From positions 57,950,155 to 58,014,154 of the forward strand of contig CM040428.1 in assembly GCA_022702705.1 (NCBI GenBank): DNA of 64,000 bases, in the 5' to 3' direction. The notes below the pieces were generated by a model, which did not search any database, was not told where the DNA came from, and was given only the letters and a program-made list of their open reading frames with translations. Below are positions 12,319-23,295 of this stretch, in pieces. Both the position numbers and the translations under genes were made by a program. Source of the stretch: Papilionanthe hookeriana x Papilionanthe teres. Lineage: Eukaryota > Streptophyta > Magnoliopsida > Asparagales > Orchidaceae. Position 1 is the first letter of the stretch; every line of letters begins with the position of its first letter.

Positions 12319-13283
12319 TAAATGGAATGGCCAGAGGGTATTATACGAGCCCCGGTCATCCTTAACGCGCCATATTCGAGTAGGGGTGGCGAGTTAGGGA
12401 TGACCATAGCGATTTGAACCCAGGACTTGAGAGGACTTACGACGTTGCTCTACCAACAAGTCACGTAACACGCAAACGTAAGAAAGAATTAGATTGGGTT
12501 AAAGTGGCAACGTGTTAAAAGAGTTGATTACCTGCCAAGGTGTAGTTGTTCATGGAGCAAGGAAACATCAATGGCGGCCACGACGACTTGTGTGAGTGGG
12601 AAGAATGCTATGGCAAAAACTGGGCCCTTTTTGTGCGCGCACCATGAGTTCCCCAAGAGGCACACACCAGACCCAACGATACCCTGCATCAATCATATCA
12701 CAGATATCAAAGCACCAACTTTTATGAAGAACCACCACCGTTCGTTTTCAGTTGCTTAAACTTCCATTTTTATTTATTCTAACAGTTAGTGGATTTGTCA
12801 TTACTTGTGAGTTTGAAAGAATTTGATCCGGGCATTAAATTTCTGGTTATGAACTCCTGATGCTTTGCTTTTACTCGCCAAGTTAAATTAATAGAGGATA
12901 CCATAACAACTTTTATGGTATACTGCACCTAATTAAATCTCTGCATTCCCGAACATATCAACCAGCAAAATAACATATTAAGAAAATGAACTGCATGAAT
13001 TTTGAGCCAATTTAATAGTCCAAATCAATATAAACTTAAGCCGATTGATTGCCCTAAGACTGATCGGCTACCACACTCAAAATCGACCGATTTCTGGAAC
13101 CGAAGGCCGATCGGTGAGTCGACCGACAAATAGGGATGTCAAAACGACTCGTTGTTCGCGAGCAGCTCATGTTCAGCTCGTTAAGAAGCTTGTGTTCGGC
13201 TCGTTCACTAAGTTAACGAGCCGAACACGAACAAAATTTGTTCATTCGTGTTCGGCTTGTTTTGACTCAAAATATTACTCAGC

Positions 13284-13355
<72 letters not shown>

Positions 13356-16300
13356 CTTATGAGTTATATTTCAAAAAAATTTAATTGACTATAAGGCTAC
13401 AATGATTTATAATCAATTAAGTATTACTTAAGAAAGTAGAATAAAATTATTAAATTAGATTCAAATGATGTTTTAATATAAACAATAATTTTTAAATCTT
13501 GCCCCAATCTTTAACATCTTATGGGTACGTGATTAGGGTTGTCAAAACAACTCTTTGTTCGTGAATGGCTTGTGTTCGGCTCGCTAAGCAAACGAGCCGA
13601 ACACGAACATACTTTTGAGCTCGAAATATAAACGAGCCGAACACGAGCGAGCCTGGCTCGCTCGTGTTCGGCTCGTTTACACCCCTGCCGACAAATGTGT
13701 TCTTTATGGACACATTTGGATGGTTAAACACTTGTCAAATCCAACAAATTTATTATTGAGTCGAGTGTCTCGACAAAGCGAATCCAACAAGCCCAAGATC
13801 ACTCAATTATGATATCGTTAAGACGCTCAAATGTTCCTCAATGTTAAGATCAAAAGAAACTCTACAGACCGTCTGATTAGAGTGGTTCATATTCTTGCAT
13901 TAATTGCACCAAAAAACACTATAAATTGAACTCTACCCCTCTCATTTGAGGAAAGAGAACTTTAAGTTGGAGGAGAGCCTGAAGCATGAAGAGAGAGCTT
14001 GAAGTTTTGAGAAGGAACTGAAGTCCAGCACCACTCCTGCTGCTGACCGAAGTCAACCAGCGCCTACCGCTGTCGACAACCACCGACAGCCGTTGTTGGC
14101 ATCAATTTTTTATGTCACAAGTGTAGGGTGTCCACTTGCATGATTCAATGTAGTTTAAGGCCCGTCCGTAACATCCGATAGTTCAGACACCCACTAGGAC
14201 CTTTCGACGCTTGTTGAGGGGCACATTGTCAGGGTCATTTTGTTAGGCTTTGGTTTTCGCTTAGGAGAGGGCCGGTCGGCATTTTGCACGTCGGACAACT
14301 CTGATCGGGTCGACGAATATCATTCAATGCGCCGTGCGCGAAATTAGCTTATGTTAACCCGTCCACCAGCGAGCCTATTCGAATGACTCATGACGACGAA
14401 ACAAACAACGTGAGTGTGTCCGGAACGTCGATATTACTTAGAGAAGACGTCAATTTTGCTAAGGCTTCGCGGGTGGGGTAAAAATGTGCAAATTATCGTT
14501 TTTTGACTGATTCTCAAAAAGTCGTTCGAACAACCCCGAATGACGAAGCGGACCACGCAAGTGTGTCCGGGACGTCGATATTACCTACGAAGGACATTTG
14601 TTTTGTTAAGGCCACACGGGCAGGCGAAAAATATGTGAATTATCCTTTTTGAGCCTGTTCGCAGAAAAAGTGGTCTAAACGATCCCGAAAGACCCCGAAT
14701 GACGAAATGGACCACACAAGTGCATCCGGAACGTTGGTTTTACCTAGGGAGGATGTTCATTTTATCGCGATGGTGCGTTCGGCGAAAAACACATGGAGAA
14801 CTTTAAATAATAATAATATTATTAATATTATTAATATTATAATAAGAATAATAAAAAAAGGATTATCCTATCATCTCACGTGTTGCCCCCTTGTTTGCGT
14901 GGTTTTGTTGCGGGGTGTGTCGGCCGCCCTCACTCACTCTTACTTTCCCCGTGTCATTGCGAGATCCGCCGGGAATTGTACCTCTTGCCCTCATTAGTTA
15001 CTGCCTTATTTCGTTACGAGGTACATGACCTGTGGTCGTATTAGCGAGGAAGCGGCTTGGAGCGAGTAAAGAAAAGGTGTCCGCAACTGTCGCGATGGTG
15101 AGATTCCCCGAAACTCCTAGCTGGCCCTAAGTTTAGTTCTCTGTAGGCGTGTGGGTTCGATCACCCACACGGGGTTAACGCGCCTGCGTGATGTCAGCAT
15201 GACGACGTGCCTATGCGATAGATCGTTTATTTACCTAGAGCTAGCCTTTAGGTTAGGATTTCCAGTGTGTGGTCAAACTCCCTCTGTAGAGCCGAGTGTC
15301 CCTCCTTTGTTGTGGACCTTAGCACCAGTCCTGATGAGTTGGAGTCTCTCACTCCCTTTGCTTTGGATTCCCCAGTTTTAATTGGAGAAACTGGAAGGTC
15401 GAACTTGGCAAAGCGAGAGAAGCTTCGTAGCTGGCTTGCTTTGCAAAATCTGGAGGAGTTCACGACATGGGAAAGCCCATTTCGTGATGCCGTGGAAAGT
15501 TTTCCCCTCAGACATCCGGGGAGAAACTCCTCACATTCCCTCACTAAAACAAGAGGCGGCGATGCCGCGCATCCAAGGGCCTAAAACATAGGTTTGTTGG
15601 GTAAGATCGTTAGCACAAACCTGGTTGGCTATCTGCAAGTTGGTTTGTTTCAGATTGCACTCATTTTGCTTTAGGGATGTTTGCATTTCGCTTCGCTCCG
15701 ACCAACCGCCCCAGCCCGTTGAGCATCTCACTTCGCTCCAACCGGCCGTCGCGGCCCAACGAACATCTCACTTTAGTTTGACCGGCCACCACGGCCCGGT
15801 CGACCAATCACTTGCAGAAGCATCTGATTGCATGTTTGTTTGCATTTGCACTTTGCCTCGACCGGCTGGCCCGCTCCGGTCGGCATGTCACTTTGCCTTG
15901 ACTTGCCGCCCCAGCCCGGTCGACCGATCAGTTTAGTTTGACCGACCGTCATGGCTCGGTCGATCCACCGCTTGCACGTTGCATCTTGTATTTGTTAGCT
16001 TGCATAATCATTATCATTCACTTGTGTTGCACCTCTTCGGGCCCCTGCCTCCACGACATGCCCATCCTCTTCGGGCCGTTGTCGCCACGACACACCCATC
16101 CCTTTTGGTCACTGCCGCCCTGACACACCTTCTTCGGCCGCTGCCTCCACGACATGCCCATCTTCGGGTCACTGCTGCTATGACACACCGATTTACTCGG
16201 GCCGCTACCCCCAAGGCACGCCCATCTTCGAGTCATTGCCTCCATGACACTCCCATTTGTTCGGCCCATTGCCTCCACGACATGCCCATATTTTCCTGAG

Positions 16301-19300
16301 TCCCTGCCCCACAATACACTCATCACTTCTGTCACATGATTGTCTGCATTTACATTTTCATAGGTAGCGAGCCAGGCTTGTTAGGAGAGTGATCTCGTGT
16401 CGGTCGCGATGCCTTAATGAGCATTGCTTGCTGGGTTGATCCCGGTGAACAATGTGAATTTATGTCATCGAGATCGACACGAGTATGACTGTGCTAAGGA
16501 TCCAATGGATCTAAATTGTGTCACCCCTCTTTGTGACTCCCTTTAGATTCTTCGGATCTTTAGGACGGGGCCGACATGGCGACCCCGTCAAAGTTATACT
16601 ATACCAGACTTACCCCGCACTTAGGCACTAGATTAGTGCACTCTTCGTTAGATGGTGTGCTAGGCTAGGATTAGGTTGCTAGGTAGTATTTTTGTTGCCT
16701 GACTATTGTTCTTTGATAGATTTGTTGCCCTAGCCAGGTATCCTTTTTCTGCACTGTACTTGTGATGTGAATGCATGTTGCATATGTATGGTAGTGTGTT
16801 AGGGCGCTTTTCTGCATGGAGTCATGCCTCTATGTGCACACAGGTACCGCTATGGGGGGAGCATGTGATGATTTCTAATCCTTTTGCTTGCAGATGCTAT
16901 TTAACTCCCCCACTTATAAGGCATGGCTCATTATATATTAATGCATGTGAGCTTTCCCGCTAACACTTGTTTTCATGCAAGATGGAGTCTTTTCTTTTCC
17001 CAAGTACTTTTAGAGTCTAGGAGAGTCCTGTAGCAGAAATAAGATATGGGCACGGGTTCCGAGGTGCTTTGATGCCAGAACCACGTGGAGGGGACCAGGA
17101 GCAGATGTTTGTGCCCCGTATCTTATTCTGCATTTTCATATTCATATATAGAATTAGGACCAGACATATATATACGGAGTCCAGCCATTTTTACTGCTTT
17201 TTCTGGGATATGTTGCTGGTCTTGGCCTCTTTTAATTTATTATGGAGCGCTTTCTTTCCGGCTTTATTGCATACTTGCATGCCTGCATGTTTGAATGTTT
17301 TCATTATTTTTTTCTATGATTGGGATTTCACGATGCATTATTAGGACTTAAATTCCTACTTTTTCTACAAAATATTAAATAAAATATTTAAGATAATTAA
17401 AATTTATAATTAAAATATTCAGGACTTTAAAAGTTAAACTTTTATTTATTGCATATATTAATAGGGCCTCCACAATACTTAAGAATCGCTTTATATAACT
17501 GCATTCATATTTGAATGTCCCGATGAGGAGTCTCTATGCTTTTCCAACCTGATTGGCCCAGCATACCTTTATAGGAGGTTGTCTAGTGCGCCTAGGGTGT
17601 TAGAAAGCTCCCCGACCTAAACGGGGTGTAAGTCCTTATGTTCGGAGCGTTTCCAGCTTTGTAGCTGAACCTCCGCTTTCTCTTTCTTTCCCGAGGCATC
17701 TTTGCCACTTTGGCGGGTATAAGTCCCACCTATTGAAGCTCCAGCTTATAATCATAATATAAAGTTTCTTTCCTCTGACCTTATGACTATTGAGTTTCCC
17801 TGTGGACGATGCAATTCATGGATTGCTGACTGGGGATCTCAAGACGTGTTGGGTCAACTAACTTCACGACTGGGTAGATTTAAGGTCCTACTGGCTTGGG
17901 ATGACGAATCCGTGGTACCTGACTTGGCTACCTCTTCCCCTTATGATTATTCTCATTCCTTTGACTACCTCTGTTGAGCTCTTTCGCCCTTGACTTCGTT
18001 AATATCATTTTGAAGGCCCAATGCCAATGTGCTGCCTCCCGTTTGGGATACTACAATTTGTCCTCTGCCCTTATGACCCGGATGTGCTTTGATGTGTCGA
18101 GATATCCCCATCGAGATGATTCACATTATTCCATGGGCCTCGTATGCTGATGAGTCTGTTACCCGCATAGGGACCGTGAGAGACTCACTATCTGCCCCTG
18201 GCCTAGCGGGAGCTTTGAAAGCATCGAGATTTTCCCACACTGAATAATCTTTCTTTGAGTACCTATTGCACTAGTTCTATCATAATATAAACAAAACTCC
18301 TTTTATCGATAGTATTCTTGGGTACCGCCCAAGATGTAATTAACCAAGTGGGATATGTCCTCTTGGGAGTACTCTTGACCCCAGAACAGGCACCTACACC
18401 TTACTCTCTGGTTATGGGTAGTCTACGTAGTCATTCTTTTACGGATATCGGTTTAAGGTGCTTTTCACCCGCTCTTGTTTGGGCGGACACTATTAATCTA
18501 TCATTGCGAGGTTTACTGCACGTAGACTCTCTACGTTTTGTGTTTTCTCTCGTTTGTCGTATTGTTGTATGTTCCTTCTTATTTGGTTCATTCTTATTCA
18601 AATCACTTATTTGATTCGGGAGGAAGATTTATTCGAATAGGGAAAGTATATGACGATTGACAGGCTGGCGACTCCTTCTAAAATAAAAGAGAGAAAAACG
18701 AACGAAAACAGCTGTCGAGCATCACCAACTGTCGTCCAGCACTGCTGATCATAGTCAAGCATCGTTGACTGCCGTCGTCATCCGCCAGCCGCCATCGACC
18801 AGTACCAGCCGGCCGCCGCGGATCGCTATCGGTCGTCACCTATTCCTTGCAAAAAATTCATCTGCACGTTAACGTTGTAACTGGGGAGATCTTCTAACTC
18901 TTTTCTTCATATGGGAGAGTTAGTTGTAAGTATAATCATCATTTATAATGAAACCCTTCGGCTGAGCCAAACTTTACGGTTTTTTTTCTTTACGGGTTTT
19001 CTACATAAAAACTTCAAGTGTCATTACTTGCTATTTTTCTTTCTTCTGAGTGTGTGTTGAATCTTCATACCACGCTAAGACGACGATAAACTATTACTCT
19101 ATTATCATGAATTTTCTAGCACTCATCACATATAAATTTTAATTTCACCAAAGATTAGAACAATTAATCCTTATAGTCCTCGACAACAATTAAACTAACA
19201 GATATTGTTTGAGTCAGTGCACAATATATCTGAAAACCTCTTACCCCATAGAGTATAGATAAGATCTGAAACTTGGACTTTACTATCCATTGAGAGAAGC

Positions 19301-20969
19301 TCTTCTGTATTAATAAGCTGATGAGCGCAGTCTGGAGAAAGCTGAAGAAAAAAACGATGGCAGTAGCAGTATAAAGAGCCCGGTATCTCCTCCCAATCCT
19401 TGATTGAAGAGGAAACCACAGAGCCCAAGAGAAGACCCCTAGAAGCAAAGCAACAGTGCCCATGGTCCATCTCTTGCTCTCATGCATGGCAGCCAGCGGT
19501 GGAGTCTGTTGGCTCTGCACCGCTGCCTTTGATGGCTCAACTAGCACCATTCCTTTGTAGAGAGTCAGTATCAACCCACCAGCAATGTTCACAGCAGTCC
19601 CTGCTGCCTTTGCAAGACCAGACCAGCTTTTGAAATCCATGGTCTCCTGCCTGCAATGAGATGGCGCAGTTCTTAAATTGATCAGTAAATGGATTGCTCT
19701 TCAACTTCAGCTTGTGTTTGTTGGAAATACAGTAAAGGAGATTTACATAAATACCGCCCAGTTTCTATGAATTTGCATATCTGGCGCATGAATTTTATTT
19801 TTTACTATTACAACACCTGAATCTTTCATATCACTTAAAAAGTATCACTATTTTAACTGTTTAAAAGTTAAATGCACATTTTAATGCATGGATAACACGA
19901 CACTCAAAACTTTCACTTATCAAGATATTGTCTGTTTTGACCAAATAGTCTCATAATTTGGATGTAACTTCTCAGAGGGCCGCCCAAATATATCATATCA
20001 CATAACAAATACCACCATTTTAACAATTCGAAAGTGAAAAACATACTTTCATGCATAGATAATAGGTGATAGATAGCTCAAATTTTTACCCAACAAGTTT
20101 TTGTCTTCTTCGGCCGAATGGCCTCCTAGTTTTATCATGCTGGTGTAACTTCACAAGAGATCACCCATCCTATGAATACTCCCATGCGAACATGTTTAAC
20201 TTAGAGTTTCTATTGGATTTTATAGTTACATTGAAAGACACCTCAATATTTAAGAGCTCGGCTCTAACCTACTTAAATACGTTTCACAGGTAAGGTGATA
20301 TATATATATATATATATCAGCTTTAAGTTTATTTGTGCTAGATATGTAAATACATAAGTACTAGGTCGTATTTATGCAAATCTCCCTAGAGAGAGAGAGA
20401 GAGAGACCGGAAGACTACAGATAGAAGAAAGGTTATAACAGGGGTCATGTTGAAGAAAGCAGCAGCATAAGTTGCAGAAGTGAACTTGAGTCCCATATAG
20501 AAGAGAGACTGAGTCAGCGAGTTTCTGATATACAATTCAGTCAGCAGCAAATACAAAATTAAGAAATATTTCAGCTATGGACCAAACAAGAGACGAAAAA
20601 CAATTCATTTTACCCCAGAATCGCGCTGACAAAAAGACATGCTAATGTCCCAAAGGAAAGTTTAGGCCTGCTGTTTCTGCAGGAGTTACAGCAGAAGCTG
20701 AAACATATCAATCTCCAGTAATAAGAACTCCTCAACAATTACAATTCAGATACTTGAATATTCACGCACCTTTCAACAAAGCAAGCAATAGGAGCAATGA
20801 AGAGAGCGGCTACAAGAAGGCGGTAGGTGATAAGCACGAGGACGTCCAAGCCATCTGCTAAAACCTTCTTGTTCAGCACAACCATGACGCCTGTTAAGAT
20901 GTTGGTAGCCAACATAACCAAGACAGGCTTTAGTATTTGTTCTTCCCTGTCATCCATTTTAATCACCAT
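11750..20969 (-). CDS. WAT1-related (nodulin MtN21 / EamA) transporter, six exons
   Basis: Exons: 20969-20770, 20676-20614, 20524-20408, 19650-19245, 12683-12532 and 11891-11750. They join in frame (phases 2,2,2,0,2) to 359 codons plus TGA, and all introns are GT-AG. The protein is hydrophobic and has two EamA-type repeats. Family landmarks include 'ILKPVLVML' at the start, 'ITYRLLVAALFIAP', 'NSRPKLSFGTL', 'LTQSLFYMGLKFTSATYAAA', 'NMTPVITFLL', 'GIVGSGVCLLGNSWC', 'KKGPVFAIAFFPL', 'LLHEQLHLGSLLGSIVI' and the C-terminal 'SGLYILLWGKSKE'. Ten membrane segments are expected for the family, whose founder WAT1 is a tonoplast auxin exporter; the substrate here is unknown. The start chosen is the first in-frame ATG (20969); a second ATG lies at 20953. 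Length is normal for the family and no stop or frameshift is seen. Intron 4 is about 6.56 kb and full of LTR DNA. The intron 3 donor is unusual (CG|GTCTCT). Confidence 0.88.
12079..12104. repeat. (TG)n microsatellite
   Basis: About 13 TG units in intron 5 of the WAT1-related gene, just before the plus-strand SINE. Confidence 0.95.
12112..12263 (+). mobile_element. tRNA-derived SINE with (AT)n tail
   Basis: The head carries an A-box-like TGGCTCATTGG and a B box GGGTTCAAATCC about 35 bases later, the spacing of an internal RNA polymerase III promoter. The body (GGGAGGATTTGAATAAGC ... GTCCGCTCATCGGTCGATTC) recurs in a copy at 51.83-51.93 kb. It ends in TCAATCTTTTA and runs into the (AT)n tract. 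It lies in intron 5 of the WAT1-related gene, antisense to it. Confidence 0.72.
12264..12316. repeat. (AT)n tract shared by two convergent SINEs
   Basis: About 53 bases of AT dinucleotides lie exactly between the 3' end of the plus-strand SINE and the 3' end of the minus-strand SINE, so the tract serves as the tail of both. Confidence 0.93.
12317..12478 (-). mobile_element. Second tRNA-derived SINE, opposite strand
   Basis: On the minus strand the text reads GTGACTTGTTGGTAGAGCAA (A-box region), then CCTGGGTTCAAATCGC (B box), then a body with GGATGACCGGGGCTCG, ending at the (AT)n tract. Its body differs from the plus-strand SINE, so these are two subfamilies or families. It cannot be a tRNA gene: the acceptor and anticodon stems do not close. 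Confidence 0.65.
13132..13687. mobile_element. Mutator-like inverted-repeat element with 9-bp TSD
   Basis: The 9-mer CCGACAAAT flanks it at 13123-13131 and 13688-13696. The ends are AGGGATGTCAAAACGA on the left and, read inward from the right, CAGGGGTGTAAACGAGCC. Nine-base duplications fit Mutator-like elements. The arms are full of GAGCCGAACACGA motifs in both orientations. A second start-like copy (AGGGTTGTCAAAACAACTC) at 13535 suggests a duplicated or nested structure, with an (AT)n tract between. Confidence 0.75.
13286..13353. repeat. (AT)n microsatellite inside the foldback element
   Basis: An uninterrupted run of about 68 bases of AT dinucleotides. Confidence 0.97.
14389..14800. repeat. 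Diverged ~150-bp tandem repeat, three copies
   Basis: Copies start near 14389, 14539 and 14696. Each begins CGAATGACGAA / GACGACGAAACAAAC, then CACRCAAGTG and TCCGGAACGT, then TTACCTA..GA..GAC, and ends in a GGCGAAAAA-like segment. Confidence 0.8.
15685..15970. repeat. ~40-bp GC-rich minisatellite
   Basis: The unit is approximately CACTTTGCTTTGACCGGCC, then GCCACGGCCCGGTCGACC. It recurs near 15690, 15730, 15771, 15851, 15892 and 15931. The open frames across it on both strands result from the repeat. Confidence 0.82.
16035..16310. repeat. ~32-bp GC-rich minisatellite
   Basis: Units of the type GCCTCCACGACATGCCCATC followed by TTCGGGCC recur about eight times with variable spacing. Confidence 0.82.
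18665..18674 (+). promoter_or_regulatory. Primer-binding site remnant (TGGCGACTCC)
   Basis: Ten bases match the start of the primer-binding site used by Ogre-type elements. The usual following CACTGGGG is replaced by TTCTAAAAT, so the junction or a mutation cuts it short. Confidence 0.5.
20297..20318. repeat. (AT)n microsatellite
   Basis: Short AT run in intron 3 of the WAT1-related gene. Confidence 0.9.
20388..20406. repeat. (GA)n run next to the exon 3 splice donor
   Basis: Nineteen bases of GA dinucleotides (CT on the coding strand) directly follow the G of the donor, so the intron begins GTCTCTCTCT. The CT run ends in CTAG, which itself resembles an acceptor. Confidence 0.95.
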
Positions 20970-23213
20970 AAGGCCTGATTTTGATCTCTGTCTGAAGGCC
21001 ACTGAATGACCTTGTGGGTATTTATGGTGATCTACATGCAGGCCATTACAAACTAATGGCAGGTCATAAATTTTGGGGTCAGTTACATAGAGATCACCCT
21101 AAACTTGCTATTTACAAATCAATCTTTTTTTTTTTTTCATCTATTTTTTAAATTTTCATTCGAGTATCCACATTCAAGCTGAAAGCCCAATCAATATTTC
21201 TTTTTTTTAGCAAATTCTCAGTAGTTTGATCGTGGCACACGTAAATATATTGTACATAATTTGTAATTATCGAAGGGTCTACATGTAATTATCCCTAAAT
21301 TTTAATAAAAAAGATGGGTCACTTTTGTAGTGTGATAAGCCAAACGATAATGATTTTCTTGAAATAAAAATAACTCAAAAGGATGCCTTCTAGAATATTT
21401 TTATGTAATCTTCATAATATTCTTAGCACTATCAGACTTTTAATGTCAATATAATAACTTTAATAAAAAATTTCTTTTCTTCTACTTTCTCTTCCCCTTA
21501 TCTTTTCTTCTTTAACTTTGTAAATTTCTTTAATTATTATATTTTGTTTCAACTCTTACTAAACCTTGATCCAATATCCAAAAAAACTATCTACTTTAAA
21601 TTTTCATTTATCCTAACAAAGTATTGACTTGAGGTCTTAACATATCACATGTTGATTCAATAATGTTAAATTTGAATGTTATGTATGACTGCTATCCAAA
21701 TTTGGCTCAAGCTCCTAAAGCACAAAAGAGTTTAGCATACTTCAACTTCAACAAGTCTAAATTATACATAGAAATAATACATATGAGAAGCATAGTTGTT
21801 GCATGCTAAAGAAGGTTAACAAAACTCAATTGTGCACCTAACACTTCAATTTTATGCTCATAAATTGATTTTTTTCTTCTAAATATTAAATTAAGCTTGG
21901 CATTGAGATGAACTGTGTAATATTAAATGTAATCAAATGATCAAATTCAATAAGTTTCCGTCAACTTTTCATTTCAAAATGAAACCAATAATAAGCACCT
22001 AACCTTTTTTTTTTTTTTCTTATTTTAAGTATGAAGCCCCATAAATACTGGTAATTAGATTACCTTCGCTCGATGTTTCACCATATAACAACCCATAATG
22101 CCCATCAAATATTATCATTTCATGACAATAAACAAATCTTAAAATTTTTTTGTATTTAAGCATCTGTTGAGGCCATACATCTTTCTTCATTAGGAACATT
22201 AAGATATAAGATTTTCTTAAGATCTAACAAATGCTAACCCTTCTCAGTATCTTCAACTACATGATGTCAAATTAATCTATCATGCAACGTGATGTTTTCT
22301 CATGCAAGCATTATCAAATAACTCAAAAGTGAAAAATGGCATGACCATATTAAAATCAAACTCTAGTCAGTATCATATTTATCATAAATTATGTCACTTA
22401 CAGAGAATATACAACATTAGTATTTACTAACTTGTCTTCCTTTTGATCAATATTCACTTGCCACTTTTTCATCTAAAAAGAGTGGCCATATGATCTCATG
22501 ACATAGTCTTTTAACATAATAGAAGTCCTGTCCTTATATCTTTCTCAAAGCATATTCATATCATAATTAGAGTTAATCACTTTCTAAATGAAGTTATTTT
22601 TTGACCAATAACTCCTTACATGGTTATTCACCTCCAACACTTCAAATTTAACAATCACATATTTATACAAAAATGAAATATTAACATTTATTTTACATGG
22701 ATATATCTCTGTCATAGAACAAAATGTCACAAAAGTACATTATAAGTGGGAGTAAAATAAAATAAGAGTAGTAAAGTAGGAAGCTCGCCGTCAACCATGC
22801 ATCATGTCAATATTTCTTAATTTTATAACAATGAATTTCAAACTCATTTAAAAGTAGCATAATGGGCACACCTTAATGCATGCATAACAAATATAGTTTT
22901 TAATTTATATACTTTATTAGAGTTGCCTTTATTATGTATAAGAAGTTAAACTTAAACCCCAATTACTTCATAATTATTTTTGCCCAAGATCTCTATTAAT
23001 ATCATATTTTCCCAATATAGTTTGATCATTGAAAGCGTCTCTTAATACAACTTTATCTTAGTTTCTTCACTGATAGTTTAGGTATCCCTTGAGTCTTTCA
23101 AAAGTCTTTATTAGATTAACACATTTCATACCTATATCATTATCTTTCAAAGCTAAAAACTCTTTGAGCTTCAAATATTTTTTTATCTTATAATTTATGG
23201 CTATTATAAATTG

Positions 23214-23295
<82 letters not shown>

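Larger units (their letters stand above)
14094..18662 (+). mobile_element. Large GC-rich Tat/Ogre-like LTR
   Basis: A roughly 4.6 kb block of distinct, GC-richer composition begins near TGTTGGCATC and ends ...ATTGACA. It is followed two bases later by TGGCGACTCC, the primer-binding sequence typical of Ogre-type Tat elements. Long LTRs of several kb are known in that group. Inside are three tandem-repeat fields. No gag or pol follows: within 30 bases of the PBS the sequence returns to the older LTR, so the rest of the element has been lost. The 5' boundary is the least certain part. Confidence 0.55.
13020..19132 (+). mobile_element. Old solo-LTR-like block in intron 4, interrupted by later insertions
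   Basis: Two outer pieces, about 13020-14093 and 18690-19132, resemble the single LTR at 36.66-37.64 kb in order. Shared landmarks are GATCACTC...AATT, a GAGGAGAGCCTGAAG-type run, a block rich in GTCG/CACC repeats, and a closing 'GGTTTTCTACATAAAAA'-like end. Between the pieces sits the large GC-rich LTR (14094-18662), and within the left piece a Mutator-like foldback. The strand is that of the 36.66 kb relative. No internal coding region or second copy is present, so it is probably a solo LTR. Boundaries are approximate. Confidence 0.5.

Noticed and set aside
12112..12478. Two tRNA-like heads with A and B boxes
   Set aside because: No closed acceptor or anticodon stems, and each is followed by a SINE body with (AT)n tail, so they are SINE promoters and not tRNA genes.
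15248..16335. Overlapping open frames on both strands
   Set aside because: They run through GC-rich minisatellites in which stop codons are rare; no domain is visible.
20770..21002. Start of the WAT1-related protein at the GTG at 21002
   Set aside because: GTG starts are not expected in plant nuclear genes; the ATG at 20969 is the first in-frame ATG and gives a normal length.
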